From JAEZVV01 sp036652035 (GTDB lineage Bacteria > Pseudomonadota > Gammaproteobacteria > Burkholderiales > Burkholderiaceae_F), in assembly GCA_036652035.1 (NCBI GenBank), contig JAVVWR010000026.1, positions 1-38,099 on the forward strand: 38,099 nucleotides of DNA, written 5' to 3'. Positions within the stretch are counted from its first letter, which is position 1, and each line of letters starts with the position of its first letter. The notes under the pieces are model-generated. The model saw only the letters and a program-made list of their open reading frames with translations, was not told where the DNA came from and searched no databases. Position numbers and translations under genes: made by a program. Shown here piece by piece: positions 14,806 through 21,686 of the stretch.

Positions 14806-16123
14806 CCCACACCTCCCCGCTCGGCTGCACGTTCCAGGTCTGGATCGCGTTGTTGTGATAGATCGAGCGCGTGCCGCGAACGGCCCGCAGTTGCGCCATG
14901 GTCGGCTGCACATGGCCGGTCTCGTCGACCGCGCGGCTTTGCAGCAGCGCGGGCGAGCCGTCCCAGTTCCAGTCGAAGCGGAAACGCGTGAGCGCCTTGG
15001 TGAGCACCGGGTCCTGCAGACGCGCGGTCTTCCAGCTGCGGCCGCCGTCGGTGGAAACATCGACCCGCTTGACCTTGCCGCGGCCCGACCAGGCAAGCCC
15101 GGTGATCTCGTAGTAGCCGCGATCGATCAGCTTCATTCCGCCCGAGGGCGAGGTGATGACGCTCTTGACCTCTTGCACGCCGGAGTACTGGCGATGCATG
15201 CCATCGGGCATGAGGTCGACGTAATGCATGCTCTCTTCACGCGTGTTCCAGGGCTGGTCACCGACTTCGATGCGGCGCAGCCACTTCACGCTCGAGACGC
15301 CTTGCACGCCGGGCACGAGCAGGCGCAAGGGGTAGCCCTGCTCGGGGCGGACCATCTCGCCGTTCTGGCCGTAGGCGACCATCACGTCGTCGAGCGCCAT
15401 CTCGATCGGGATGGTGCGGGTGAGCGCCGAACCATCCGCGCCCTCGGCGAGGATGAACCTGGCCTTGCTGCGATCGATCCCGCACTCGTCGAGCAGGGTC
15501 GAGAGCAGCACGCCGCTCCACTCCGAGCACGACAGCATGCCGGCGGTGTACTGCACCGTGGGCACGGCGATGTTGCCCCACTCCATGCCGGAGTTGGCGC
15601 CGCACTCGATGAAGTGGATCCGGCTCACCGAAGGAAAGCGCAGGAGGTCGTCCATGGTGAAGACCATCGGGCGCTTGACCAGGCCGTGGATCATCAGGCG
15701 GTGCTGCGCCGGATCGATCGTCGGCATGCCCGAGTGATGGCGCTCGAAGTGCAGGCCGCTGGGCGTGATGATGCCGAACATGTTCTGCAGCGGCGCAAAA
15801 CTCACCGAGGAGAGCGGCGTGCGCGTCAGGCCCGGGCTCTCGCGGCGTTGCACGTTGGCCTCGAACTCCGAGGGCATGCCATAAGCCTTGGCGACCACCG
15901 GCTGGCCCAGGCTCTTGGTCCACGGGGCAATTGCGGGCGGCTCGAAATCGGCGGCGTGCGCCGCGCCAGCGCTCAACACGCCGGCACTGGCAACACCCGC
16001 CACGCTGGCGGTCTTGAGGAAGTTGCGCCGCGCCTCTTGGCGGGCGGTCTGATACTCCTCCTCGGATACGTGATCGACGGGCGCGGGCAGAATTCGCCCG
16101 ACCACTCTTCTGGGTTCGGCCAT
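14789..16123 (-). CDS. soxC: Sulfane dehydrogenase molybdopterin subunit SoxC
   Basis: This 444-residue protein is the molybdenum subunit of Sox(CD)2 and belongs to the sulfite oxidase family. A Tat signal (ARRNFLKTASVAG, residues 31-43) is preceded by an extended 30-residue N region. The Moco-binding cysteine lies in HFIECGANSG (Cys174). The molybdopterin domain and C-terminal dimerisation domain (VKRVDVSTDGGRSWKTA) are both present. The start at 16123 was chosen because the frame upstream overlaps the regulator gene. Presence of soxCD indicates complete oxidation to sulfate without obligatory sulfur storage. The gene lies 26 bases after the regulator. Confidence 0.96.
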   Translation of the reverse strand: MAEPRRVVGRILPAPVDHVSEEEYQTARQEARRNFLKTASVAGVASAGVLSAGAAHAADFEPPAIAPWTKSLGQPVVAKAYGMPSEFEANVQRRESPGLTRTPLSSVSFAPLQNMFGIITPSGLHFERHHSGMPTIDPAQHRLMIHGLVKRPMVFTMDDLLRFPSVSRIHFIECGANSGMEWGNIAVPTVQYTAGMLSCSEWSGVLLSTLLDECGIDRSKARFILAEGADGSALTRTIPIEMALDDVMVAYGQNGEMVRPEQGYPLRLLVPGVQGVSSVKWLRRIEVGDQPWNTREESMHYVDLMPDGMHRQYSGVQEVKSVITSPSGGMKLIDRGYYEITGLAWSGRGKVKRVDVSTDGGRSWKTARLQDPVLTKALTRFRFDWNWDGSPALLQSRAVDETGHVQPTMAQLRAVRGTRSIYHNNAIQTWNVQPSGEVWGVQLG

Positions 16124-16149
16124 TGGGGTCCTTGGTGCTTCTGGCTGTC

Positions 16150-16515
16150 TCAGGACTGCGGCATGAATCGCCGCACGGTCTTGGTCTTGGGGGTTTGGTC
16201 GTCGGCGAGGCTGGCGATGTGGACGCAGGCGGTGCGGCACAGCGTCACGATGTTGCCGTCGGCGATCGAATAGAAAGTCATGGCGCCGTCGCGCCGGCGG
16301 GCAAGGACTCCCCGCGCAAACATCATGTTGAGATGACGCGACACCGTGGTCTGAGTGGAACCGACCTTGGCGACGATCTCGTTGACGCTGCGCTCCTCGT
16401 CGCACAAAGCATTGAGAATCTTCAGGCGAGTCGGCTCGGCCAGAATGGCGAAATAGCCAGACACTGTCTGAAAGAGTTTCTCGAGCTCGGGATCGTCCGC
16501 GACTGTCATATGCAT
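16150..16515 (-). CDS. ArsR-family transcriptional regulator of the sox operon (SoxR-like)
   Basis: This protein of about 121 residues is a winged-helix ArsR/SmtB-type repressor. The sequence FAILAEPTRLKILNALC starts the helix-turn-helix domain and the recognition helix is STQTTVSRHLNMM (53-65). Three cysteines (Cys38, Cys93, Cys97) could form a persulfide/disulfide switch, as in known sulfur-sensing ArsR proteins, though positions differ somewhat. ATG at 16515 and ATG at 16509 are both possible, and no ribosome site precedes either. It is the first gene of the sox block. Control of sox by sulfur compounds is inferred. Confidence 0.88.
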   Translation of the reverse strand: MHMTVADDPELEKLFQTVSGYFAILAEPTRLKILNALCDEERSVNEIVAKVGSTQTTVSRHLNMMFARGVLARRRDGAMTFYSIADGNIVTLCRTACVHIASLADDQTPKTKTVRRFMPQS

Positions 16516-16536
16516 CTATGCGTTTATGCGCATATG
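16507..16536 (-). promoter_or_regulatory. Repeat operator over the sox regulator start
   Basis: The inverted repeat CATATGC (16507-16513) / GCATATG (16530-16536) encloses direct repeats. On the minus strand three GCATA units recur at exact 8-base intervals. The array covers the predicted transcription start and the first codons, the usual position of an autoregulatory ArsR operator. Confidence 0.55.
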
Positions 16537-16567
16537 GTTATCGATTGCCCGATTTGTTTCAAGTCAA
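16537..16567 (-). promoter_or_regulatory. Candidate sox operon promoter
   Basis: On the minus strand TTGACT (16562-16567) and GATAAC (16537-16542) are separated by 19 bases. The spacing is long, and the -10 matches at four of six positions. Transcription would start within the repeat operator, about 10-20 bases before the ATG. Confidence 0.4.
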
Positions 16568-16718
16568 ACAACGGGAATTTCGATGCTGGGTGACAGCAAT
16601 CACACACGACTGCAGTGGCGAAAACGATCACAGCGCAGGCTGTATGGCAGGTCGGAAGGGGACGGAAGGGGATGGGAAAAGGATGCCGGGCCGTGCACTG
16701 CGAACCGACAAAAGAAAA

Positions 16719-16742
16719 GGGGCCAGTCTTTCGACTGGCCCC
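16719..16742 (-). terminator. Terminator of the tRNA-Arg transcript
   Basis: A perfect 10-bp stem, GGGGCCAGTC (16719-16728) with GACTGGCCCC (16733-16742), has a four-base loop. On the minus strand it is followed by CTTTTCTTTTG. It lies 13 bases after the 3' end of the last tRNA-Arg and closes that transcript ahead of the sox promoter. Confidence 0.88.
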
Positions 16743-16755
16743 TTACTCTTCAAAC

Positions 16756-16832
16756 TGGTGCGCCCGGCAGGATTCGAACCCACGACCCCTTGGTTCGTAG
16801 CCAAGTACTCTATCCAACTGAGCTACGGGCGC
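16756..16832 (-). tRNA. tRNA-Arg (anticodon ACG), copy 1
   Basis: The 77-base gene includes CCA. On the minus strand the acceptor stem GCGCCCG pairs with CGGGCGC, the anticodon loop is CTACGAA, and the T loop is TTCGAAT. It is identical to copy 2. The anticodon A34 would be edited to inosine to read CGU, CGC and CGA. Confidence 0.97.
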
Positions 16833-16856
16833 AAAAAAACGCTTCTGAAACTGAAA

Positions 16857-16883
16857 GAGCCAAGTGAAAGAACCACTTGGCTC
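16857..16883. repeat. Hairpin between the two tRNA-Arg genes
   Basis: A perfect 10-bp inverted repeat, GAGCCAAGTG / CACTTGGCTC, has a seven-base loop. On the minus strand it is followed by TTTCAGTTT and, further on, seven T directly before tRNA-Arg copy 1. It is probably a processing spacer or weak terminator. Confidence 0.6.
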
Positions 16884-16891
16884 CTGAAAAT

Positions 16892-16968
16892 TGGTGCGCC
16901 CGGCAGGATTCGAACCCACGACCCCTTGGTTCGTAGCCAAGTACTCTATCCAACTGAGCTACGGGCGC
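16892..16968 (-). tRNA. tRNA-Arg (anticodon ACG), copy 2
   Basis: It has the same 77-base sequence as copy 1, including encoded CCA, and lies 59 bases upstream of it on the minus strand. A -10-like TATAGT (minus strand, 16978-16983) lies just before the 5' end, so the pair may have its own start with almost no leader. Confidence 0.97.
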
Positions 16969-16977
16969 AATAGCGAA

Positions 16978-16983
16978 ACTATA
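16978..16983 (-). promoter_or_regulatory. -10-like box before the tRNA-Arg pair
   Basis: TATAGT on the minus strand lies 9 bases before the tRNA-Arg 5' end. No good -35 element is found at 16-18 bases, so the pair may instead be read from the tRNA-Ser(GCU) promoter. Confidence 0.3.
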
Positions 16984-17018
16984 ACACACAAGCCTCGCTC
17001 AACTCGCTCGATGCCACC

Positions 17019-17043
17019 GCGTAAAACCCCGAAGAATTTACGC
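17019..17043. repeat. Inverted repeat between tRNA-Ser(GCU) and tRNA-Arg
   Basis: GCGTAAA (17019-17025) pairs with TTTACGC (17037-17043) around an 11-base loop. There is no T-run after it on either strand. It is probably a pre-tRNA spacer structure. Confidence 0.4.
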
Positions 17044-17067
17044 TGCCAACGACGATTCCACTGTTGT

Positions 17068-17161
17068 TGGCGGAGACGGAGGGATTCGAACCCTCGATGC
17101 GAGTTTTTGCTCACATGCTCCCTTAGCAGGGGAGTGCCTTCGACCTCTCGGCCACGTCTCC
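17068..17161 (-). tRNA. tRNA-Ser (anticodon GCU)
   Basis: The 94-base gene includes CCA. On the minus strand the acceptor stem GGAGACG pairs with CGTCTCC, the anticodon GCT sits in CTGCTAA, and the long variable arm of a class II tRNA is present. It reads AGU and AGC codons. Confidence 0.97.
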
Positions 17162-17172
17162 GGTGTCACCAA

Positions 17173-17199
17173 CACGCGATCTGCGTTACCGATCGCGTG
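17173..17199. repeat. Inverted repeat in the tRNA-Ser(GCU) leader
   Basis: Perfect 9-bp arms, CACGCGATC (17173-17181) and GATCGCGTG (17191-17199), enclose a nine-base loop. The repeat lies between the candidate promoter and the tRNA 5' end, the same position as the palindrome in front of tRNA-Ser(UGA). Confidence 0.6.
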
Positions 17200-17207
17200 A
17201 GTCGTGA

Positions 17208-17236
17208 ATATTACCTTTGTTACGGCTTGCGATCAA
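17208..17236 (-). promoter_or_regulatory. Candidate promoter of tRNA-Ser(GCU)
   Basis: On the minus strand TTGATC (17231-17236) and TAATAT (17208-17213) are 17 bases apart, each matching consensus at four of six positions. It lies directly after the lysC stop and drives the tRNA-Ser, possibly also the tRNA-Arg pair. Confidence 0.55.
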
Positions 17237-17247
17237 ATCGGGGCACG

Positions 17248-18504
17248 TCACGCAGGTGCTTGCTCAAGTCCAAAGGCCTTGTGCAGCGAACGAACCGCCA
17301 ACTCCATGTACTTGTCTTCGACCACGACCGAGGTCTTGATCTCCGAGGTCGAAATCATCTGAATGTTGATGCCCTCCTCGGCCAGCGTGCGAAACATCAG
17401 GCTGGCGATACCCACGTGCGAGCGCATGCCAATACCCACGATCGACACCTTTGCGATCCTAGGGTCGCCGATCACTTCCTTGGCGCCCACGTGCGGCTTG
17501 ACCTGGTGGTTGAGGACGTCGAGCGCCTTGGCGTACTCGTTGCGATGCACCGTGAACGAGAAATCCGTGGTGCTGTCCTGGCTGATGTTCTGCACGATCA
17601 TGTCGACGTCGATATTGGCGTCGGCGATCGGCCCCAGGATTTGATAAGCAATGCCGGGTTTGTCAGGCACTTTGCACAAAGTGACTTTGGCTTCATCACG
17701 GGTGAAGGCGATGCCAGAAACCAGCGCTTGTTCCATCTTGGGGTCTTCCTCAAACGTGATCAGGGTGCCGGAGCCCGCCTCGGCGGCGAGCGGCGTATCG
17801 GGATCGGTCAGACTGGAGAGAACTCGCAGCGGAACCTTGTATTTGCCGGCGAACTCGACCGAGCGGATCTGCAGAACCTTCGAGCCCAGGCTCGCCATTT
17901 CAAGCATTTCCTCGAAGGTCACGGTATCGAGCCGGCGCGCTTCGGGAACGATGCGCGGGTCGGTGGTGTAGACGCCATCGACATCGGTGTAGATCAGACA
18001 CTCGTCGGCCTTGAGCGCAGCCGCCAGCGCGACCGCCGAGGTGTCAGAGCCACCACGGCCGAGCGTGGTGATATTGCCGTGCTCGTCGCAGCCCTGGAAT
18101 CCCGCCACCACAACAATCGTTCCGGCGTCGAGATCCGCACGCATCTTGCTCTCGTCGATCTCGAGAATGCGCGCCTTGGTGTGAGCGCTGTCGGTCAGCA
18201 CATGGACTTGCGGTCCGGTATAGCTCTTGGCCTGCAGGCCAAGCTCTTTGAGCGCCATCGCTAGCAGGCCGATGGTGACCTGTTCGCCGGTGGACGCGAC
18301 CACGTCGAGTTCGCGCGGATCGGGGCTGGCCTGAATTTCCTTGGCCATGCCGATCAAGCGGTTGGTCTCTCCGCTCATGGCCGAGAGCACGACCACCATC
18401 TGGTGACCGGCCCGGCTCCATTTGGCAACGCGGCGTGCGACGTTCTTGATCCGCTCGACCGAGCCGACCGAGGTGCCGCCATATTTATGAACGATGAGCG
18501 CCAT
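17248..18504 (-). CDS. lysC: Aspartate kinase
   Basis: This 418-residue cytosolic enzyme phosphorylates L-aspartate, the first step to lysine, threonine and methionine. The kinase domain begins with VHKYGGTSVG (5-14), and GRGGSDTSAVALAAAL marks the substrate/ATP region near the middle. Two C-terminal ACT domains, with the segments VSGIAFTRDEAKVTL and VSIVGIGMRSHVGIA, bind the feedback inhibitor. The start at 18504 matches the family N terminus. No lysine riboswitch is evident in the 128-base gap to tilS. Confidence 0.96.
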   Translation of the reverse strand: MALIVHKYGGTSVGSVERIKNVARRVAKWSRAGHQMVVVLSAMSGETNRLIGMAKEIQASPDPRELDVVASTGEQVTIGLLAMALKELGLQAKSYTGPQVHVLTDSAHTKARILEIDESKMRADLDAGTIVVVAGFQGCDEHGNITTLGRGGSDTSAVALAAALKADECLIYTDVDGVYTTDPRIVPEARRLDTVTFEEMLEMASLGSKVLQIRSVEFAGKYKVPLRVLSSLTDPDTPLAAEAGSGTLITFEEDPKMEQALVSGIAFTRDEAKVTLCKVPDKPGIAYQILGPIADANIDVDMIVQNISQDSTTDFSFTVHRNEYAKALDVLNHQVKPHVGAKEVIGDPRIAKVSIVGIGMRSHVGIASLMFRTLAEEGINIQMISTSEIKTSVVVEDKYMELAVRSLHKAFGLEQAPA

Positions 18505-18632
18505 GACTGATGTTGTGGTTGGAAATCGATGAGAAAGGCGAGGAATTTCCCGATGATTATAAAGTGCAGCGCAGCATGAGCCGGACGATTGCAAGCGACT
18601 TGCCGACGCTATTTCTGCGCCGCGTCAGCTTG

Positions 18633-20087
18633 CTAGAACGCGATCAGTCCGCGATCGGCGCGCCACTCGATGGCGACACGATCACCCTCGTTTTCCAGGC
18701 GACGTGCATCGGCGCCCAGCCCGGCGACAAAAATCAAGTCATCGCCCCGCCATAACAAAGGCAGCCGGGCGCGCTCGAACTCGGGAATCGCCGCTTCTTG
18801 AAACAACCGCTTGAGGGTCTTCGACGGTCGCAGCGCCTCGGGCTTGAAGCGCTCGCCGCCGGCACGCCCGCGCAATTCCAAGGGACTGGCCGCAAGCCAG
18901 GTCGAATCAAATCCCACCCCATCGGTTCGCGTGAAATGCAGAACGCCGCCCCAGACGGGAACCGCCATTTCGCTCTCCCCCTTCCACTCGAATTGCCACG
19001 CGCTGGGCGCCGTTGTCTCGGCCTCGCGCAGCACCAGGTGAGCGCGGAATCGCCGCAACTCCATGCGGCCGATTCGCACCAGCAAGCGGGCATCGCTGCG
19101 CGCCTCGCGCACCTGACGCAAGGCTTCCAGCAGCCGGCCCCGAGCCGGCGGCTCAACGCCATGAGACGCCAGCCACGCCCGCAAGACCAAGGCCTGCCGG
19201 GGGACAGGCAGCGCAAGCAGACGATCCACCCGCAAGGTCGCGGCAGCGCCGACGCAGTGAGCCAGATCCTCCTCAGCCACCGAGCGCAGCACATCGGCCG
19301 CCTCGGCCACCAAATCGATCGATCGCGCCGCCGCGGCGCGAAAACCGGGCCGCGCTGCATCCATCACCGGTAGTACCTGCAGGCGCAAGGCGTTGCGCAA
19401 CAGGCGGGTGTCTTCATTACTGTCGTCATCGACGTAGGCCAGCCCACGCATCGCGACGTAAGCCTCGATGTCGATGCGCGGCGTATCGATGAAGGGGCGC
19501 ACCAGGCGCAGCGAACCGTCGGCAAACGCGCGCTCGGCCGGGAAACCGGCGAGCCCGTCCGCGCCGGCGCCGCGCATCCACTGAATCAGAAAAGTTTCAA
19601 GACGATCGTCAAGGTGATGCGCGGCAAGCACGATCCGCGCGCCATGCGCATGCGCCGCGGCCGCCAGCGCTTCGTAGCGCACGAGCCGCGCCGCCGCTTC
19701 GATCCCGTGTCCGCGCGCGCGGACCTTGACCCGCGCAAGCTCGAACCCCACGCCGAGGCGCTCGGCCAGCAACCGACAGTGCTCGGCCCAGGCCTCGGCC
19801 TGAGGGCTCAGCCCGTGATGGACGTGAACCGCCACCACGTTCTTGACCGGCGCACTGCGGCTGGCCGCCACCCGCCCCACAAGGTCAAGCAGAGCCACCG
19901 AATCGCGTCCACCCGAAAGCGCCACGATCACCGGCGCCTTGGCACTGCGGCTGCGGCGCGGCGCGCTCAGCAAAAATGCTTCGGCGGGCGGAACCGGCTG
20001 CGCGGCGGCCAGGGCCGCGCGCACCCGTTCGATCAGAAGAGCCTCGAGCGGATCAGCGAGAGTCGGTCGTGTTCTTGAACTTGCCAT
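18633..20087 (-). CDS. tilS: tRNA(Ile)-lysidine synthase
   Basis: This 484-residue cytosolic enzyme converts C34 of tRNA-Ile(CAU) to lysidine, which is essential for decoding AUA. The N-type ATP-pyrophosphatase motif is SGGRDS (58-63). AVHVHHGLSPQA and VLAAHHLDDRLETFLIQWMRGAG are typical of TilS, where HxxDDxxET is a family mark. A C-terminal tRNA-binding domain with ERFKPEALRPSKTLKRLFQE as a block follows. The first 35 bases overlap the 3' end of accA, which indicates coupled translation. Confidence 0.95.
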   Translation of the reverse strand: MASSRTRPTLADPLEALLIERVRAALAAAQPVPPAEAFLLSAPRRSRSAKAPVIVALSGGRDSVALLDLVGRVAASRSAPVKNVVAVHVHHGLSPQAEAWAEHCRLLAERLGVGFELARVKVRARGHGIEAAARLVRYEALAAAAHAHGARIVLAAHHLDDRLETFLIQWMRGAGADGLAGFPAERAFADGSLRLVRPFIDTPRIDIEAYVAMRGLAYVDDDSNEDTRLLRNALRLQVLPVMDAARPGFRAAAARSIDLVAEAADVLRSVAEEDLAHCVGAAATLRVDRLLALPVPRQALVLRAWLASHGVEPPARGRLLEALRQVREARSDARLLVRIGRMELRRFRAHLVLREAETTAPSAWQFEWKGESEMAVPVWGGVLHFTRTDGVGFDSTWLAASPLELRGRAGGERFKPEALRPSKTLKRLFQEAAIPEFERARLPLLWRGDDLIFVAGLGADARRLENEGDRVAIEWRADRGLIAF

Positions 20088-21027
20088 AACCCATCAGCCG
20101 GGCATGACGAGCTGCCAGCAGCTCATGGGGCTTCATGCCGGCGAACTGGCGCAGCGTGTCCGACAGCGCGCGCTTGAGTGAGGCGGCCATCTGCTTGGGA
20201 TCGCGATGCGCGCCACCGAGCGGCTCGGCCACGATCTTGTCGATCAGGCCCAGGGCCTTGAGGCGCAGCGCCGTCAGCGCCAGGGCTTCGGCCGCCTCGG
20301 GGGCCTTGGCCGCGCTCTTCCACAAGATAGAGGCGCAGCCCTCGGGCGAGATCACCGAATAGGTCGCGTACTGCAGCATCAGCACATGGTCGGCCACGGC
20401 GATCGCCAGTGCGCCGCCCGAGCCGCCTTCGCCAATGATGGTCGAGATGATCGGCACCTTGAGCTGCGACATCTCGAACAGGTTGTGGCCGATCGCCTCG
20501 GACTGGCCACGCTCTTCGGCGTCGATGCCGGGATAAGCACCGGGCGTGTCGACGAAGGTGAAAACCGGCAAGCCGAACTTTTCGGCGAGCTTCATCAGGC
20601 GCAACGCCTTGCGGTAACCCTCGGGCTTGCTCATGCCGAAGTTGCGCAGCGTGCGCTCCTTGGTGTCGCGCCCCTTCTGGTTGCCGATCACCATCACCGG
20701 CTGGCCGTTAAAGCGCGCCATGCCGCCGATGATCGACAGATCGTCGGCAAACGCACGATCGCCGTGCAGCTCGTGAAAGTCGGTAAAAATGTCGTGAACG
20801 TAGTCGAGCGTATAGGGGCGCTGCGGGTGACGCGCCAGCATCGACACCTGCCAGGGCGAGAGCTTGCCGTAGATGTCCTTGATCAGGCTGTCGCTCTTTT
20901 TCTGCAGGCGTTCGATCTCCTCGGAAATATCGACCGCGGAGTCGTCCTGCACAAAGCGCAGTCCTTCGATTTTCTGCTCGAGTTCGGCGATCGGTTGCTC
21001 GAACTCCAGGAATGTGGTCTTTGCCAT
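20053..21027 (-). CDS. accA: Acetyl-CoA carboxylase carboxyltransferase subunit alpha
   Basis: This 324-residue subunit forms the carboxyltransferase with AccD and makes malonyl-CoA for fatty-acid synthesis. The N terminus FLEFEQPIAELEQKIEGL is typical. The crotonase-like core contains HGDRAFADD, GNQKGRDTKERTLRNFGM, PVFTFVDTPGAYPGIDAEERGQ (as a block) and IGEGGSGGALA. The length fits the family. It lies 9 bases after the glycosylase gene and overlaps tilS. Confidence 0.97.
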   Translation of the reverse strand: MAKTTFLEFEQPIAELEQKIEGLRFVQDDSAVDISEEIERLQKKSDSLIKDIYGKLSPWQVSMLARHPQRPYTLDYVHDIFTDFHELHGDRAFADDLSIIGGMARFNGQPVMVIGNQKGRDTKERTLRNFGMSKPEGYRKALRLMKLAEKFGLPVFTFVDTPGAYPGIDAEERGQSEAIGHNLFEMSQLKVPIISTIIGEGGSGGALAIAVADHVLMLQYATYSVISPEGCASILWKSAAKAPEAAEALALTALRLKALGLIDKIVAEPLGGAHRDPKQMAASLKRALSDTLRQFAGMKPHELLAARHARLMGYGKFKNTTDSR

Positions 21028-21036
21028 TTGTCTCTC

Positions 21037-21678
21037 TCAGTATTCGACCGGCACCGGGTCCAGACTGCGCCACAGGTACCAGGTTGCCACGCTGCGCCAC
21101 GGCGCCCAGGCGGCGGCGAGCGCCACCACGCGACGGCGTCCGCCGCCCCGCAACAGATTGGCCGAGGACTCACCCTCGAAATAGTTTAGACCGACAGCCT
21201 TGAGCAGCCCCAGATCGTCAAGCGGCAGCACATCGGGCCGCAGCAGGTTGAAAATCAAGAACATCTCGGCAGTCCAGCGGCCGATGCCGTGAATATCGAC
21301 CAGTTCCGCGATGATCGCTTCGTCGTCAAGCTCGGCAAAACGGCTCGGATCGACTCGCCCCGTGATGAAGTGGTCGCACAAATCCCGCAGGTACGCGACC
21401 TTGCGTTCGGACAGCCCGCAGGCGCGCAGCGTCGTCACGCGTTTGCGCCGCAGTTTGTCGGGTGTCAGCTCCGGGCAGCTTTTGACCACCCGCGCCCAGA
21501 TCGAATCGGCGGCCTTGACCGAGATCTGCTGCCCGACGATCGATCGCGCCAGCGTGCCGAAGGCGTCACCACGCGAAGCCAGATTGACCTGCGGGTGCTG
21601 CTCGATGATGCCGGCCATCACCGGGTCGGCGGCTGCCAGCTCGCGCGCCGCCCGCTCCCAGTAACAAGGCTTGGCCAT
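21037..21678 (-). CDS. DNA-3-methyladenine glycosylase II-like HhH-GPD protein
   Basis: This protein (213 residues from ATG 21678) excises alkylated bases from DNA. The helix-hairpin-helix reads DIHGIGRWTAEMFLIF (128-143), followed by LPLDDLGL with the catalytic Asp at 155. RSIVGQQISVKAA (45-57) is the usual N-terminal motif of AlkA/MAG-like proteins. A TTG at 21690 overlaps the cysS stop as TTGA and is an alternative, coupled start; neither start has a clear ribosome site. Confidence 0.88.
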   Translation of the reverse strand: MAKPCYWERAARELAAADPVMAGIIEQHPQVNLASRGDAFGTLARSIVGQQISVKAADSIWARVVKSCPELTPDKLRRKRVTTLRACGLSERKVAYLRDLCDHFITGRVDPSRFAELDDEAIIAELVDIHGIGRWTAEMFLIFNLLRPDVLPLDDLGLLKAVGLNYFEGESSANLLRGGGRRRVVALAAAWAPWRSVATWYLWRSLDPVPVEY

Positions 21679-21686
21679 GCGCTCGC

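Noticed and set aside
333..16515. A single combined system joining the purine importer and the sox genes
   Set aside because: They share strand and neighbourhood but are separated by a tRNA gene with its own promoter, and no known chemistry links BMP receptors to thiosulfate oxidation.
16756..16968. The tandem tRNA-Arg genes as attL/attR of a mobile element
   Set aside because: Only a 59-base spacer lies between them and no integrase or cargo is present.
18505..18632. Possible lysine riboswitch linked to lysC
   Set aside because: The 128-base leader is too short for the lysine riboswitch, and no matching conserved stems were seen.
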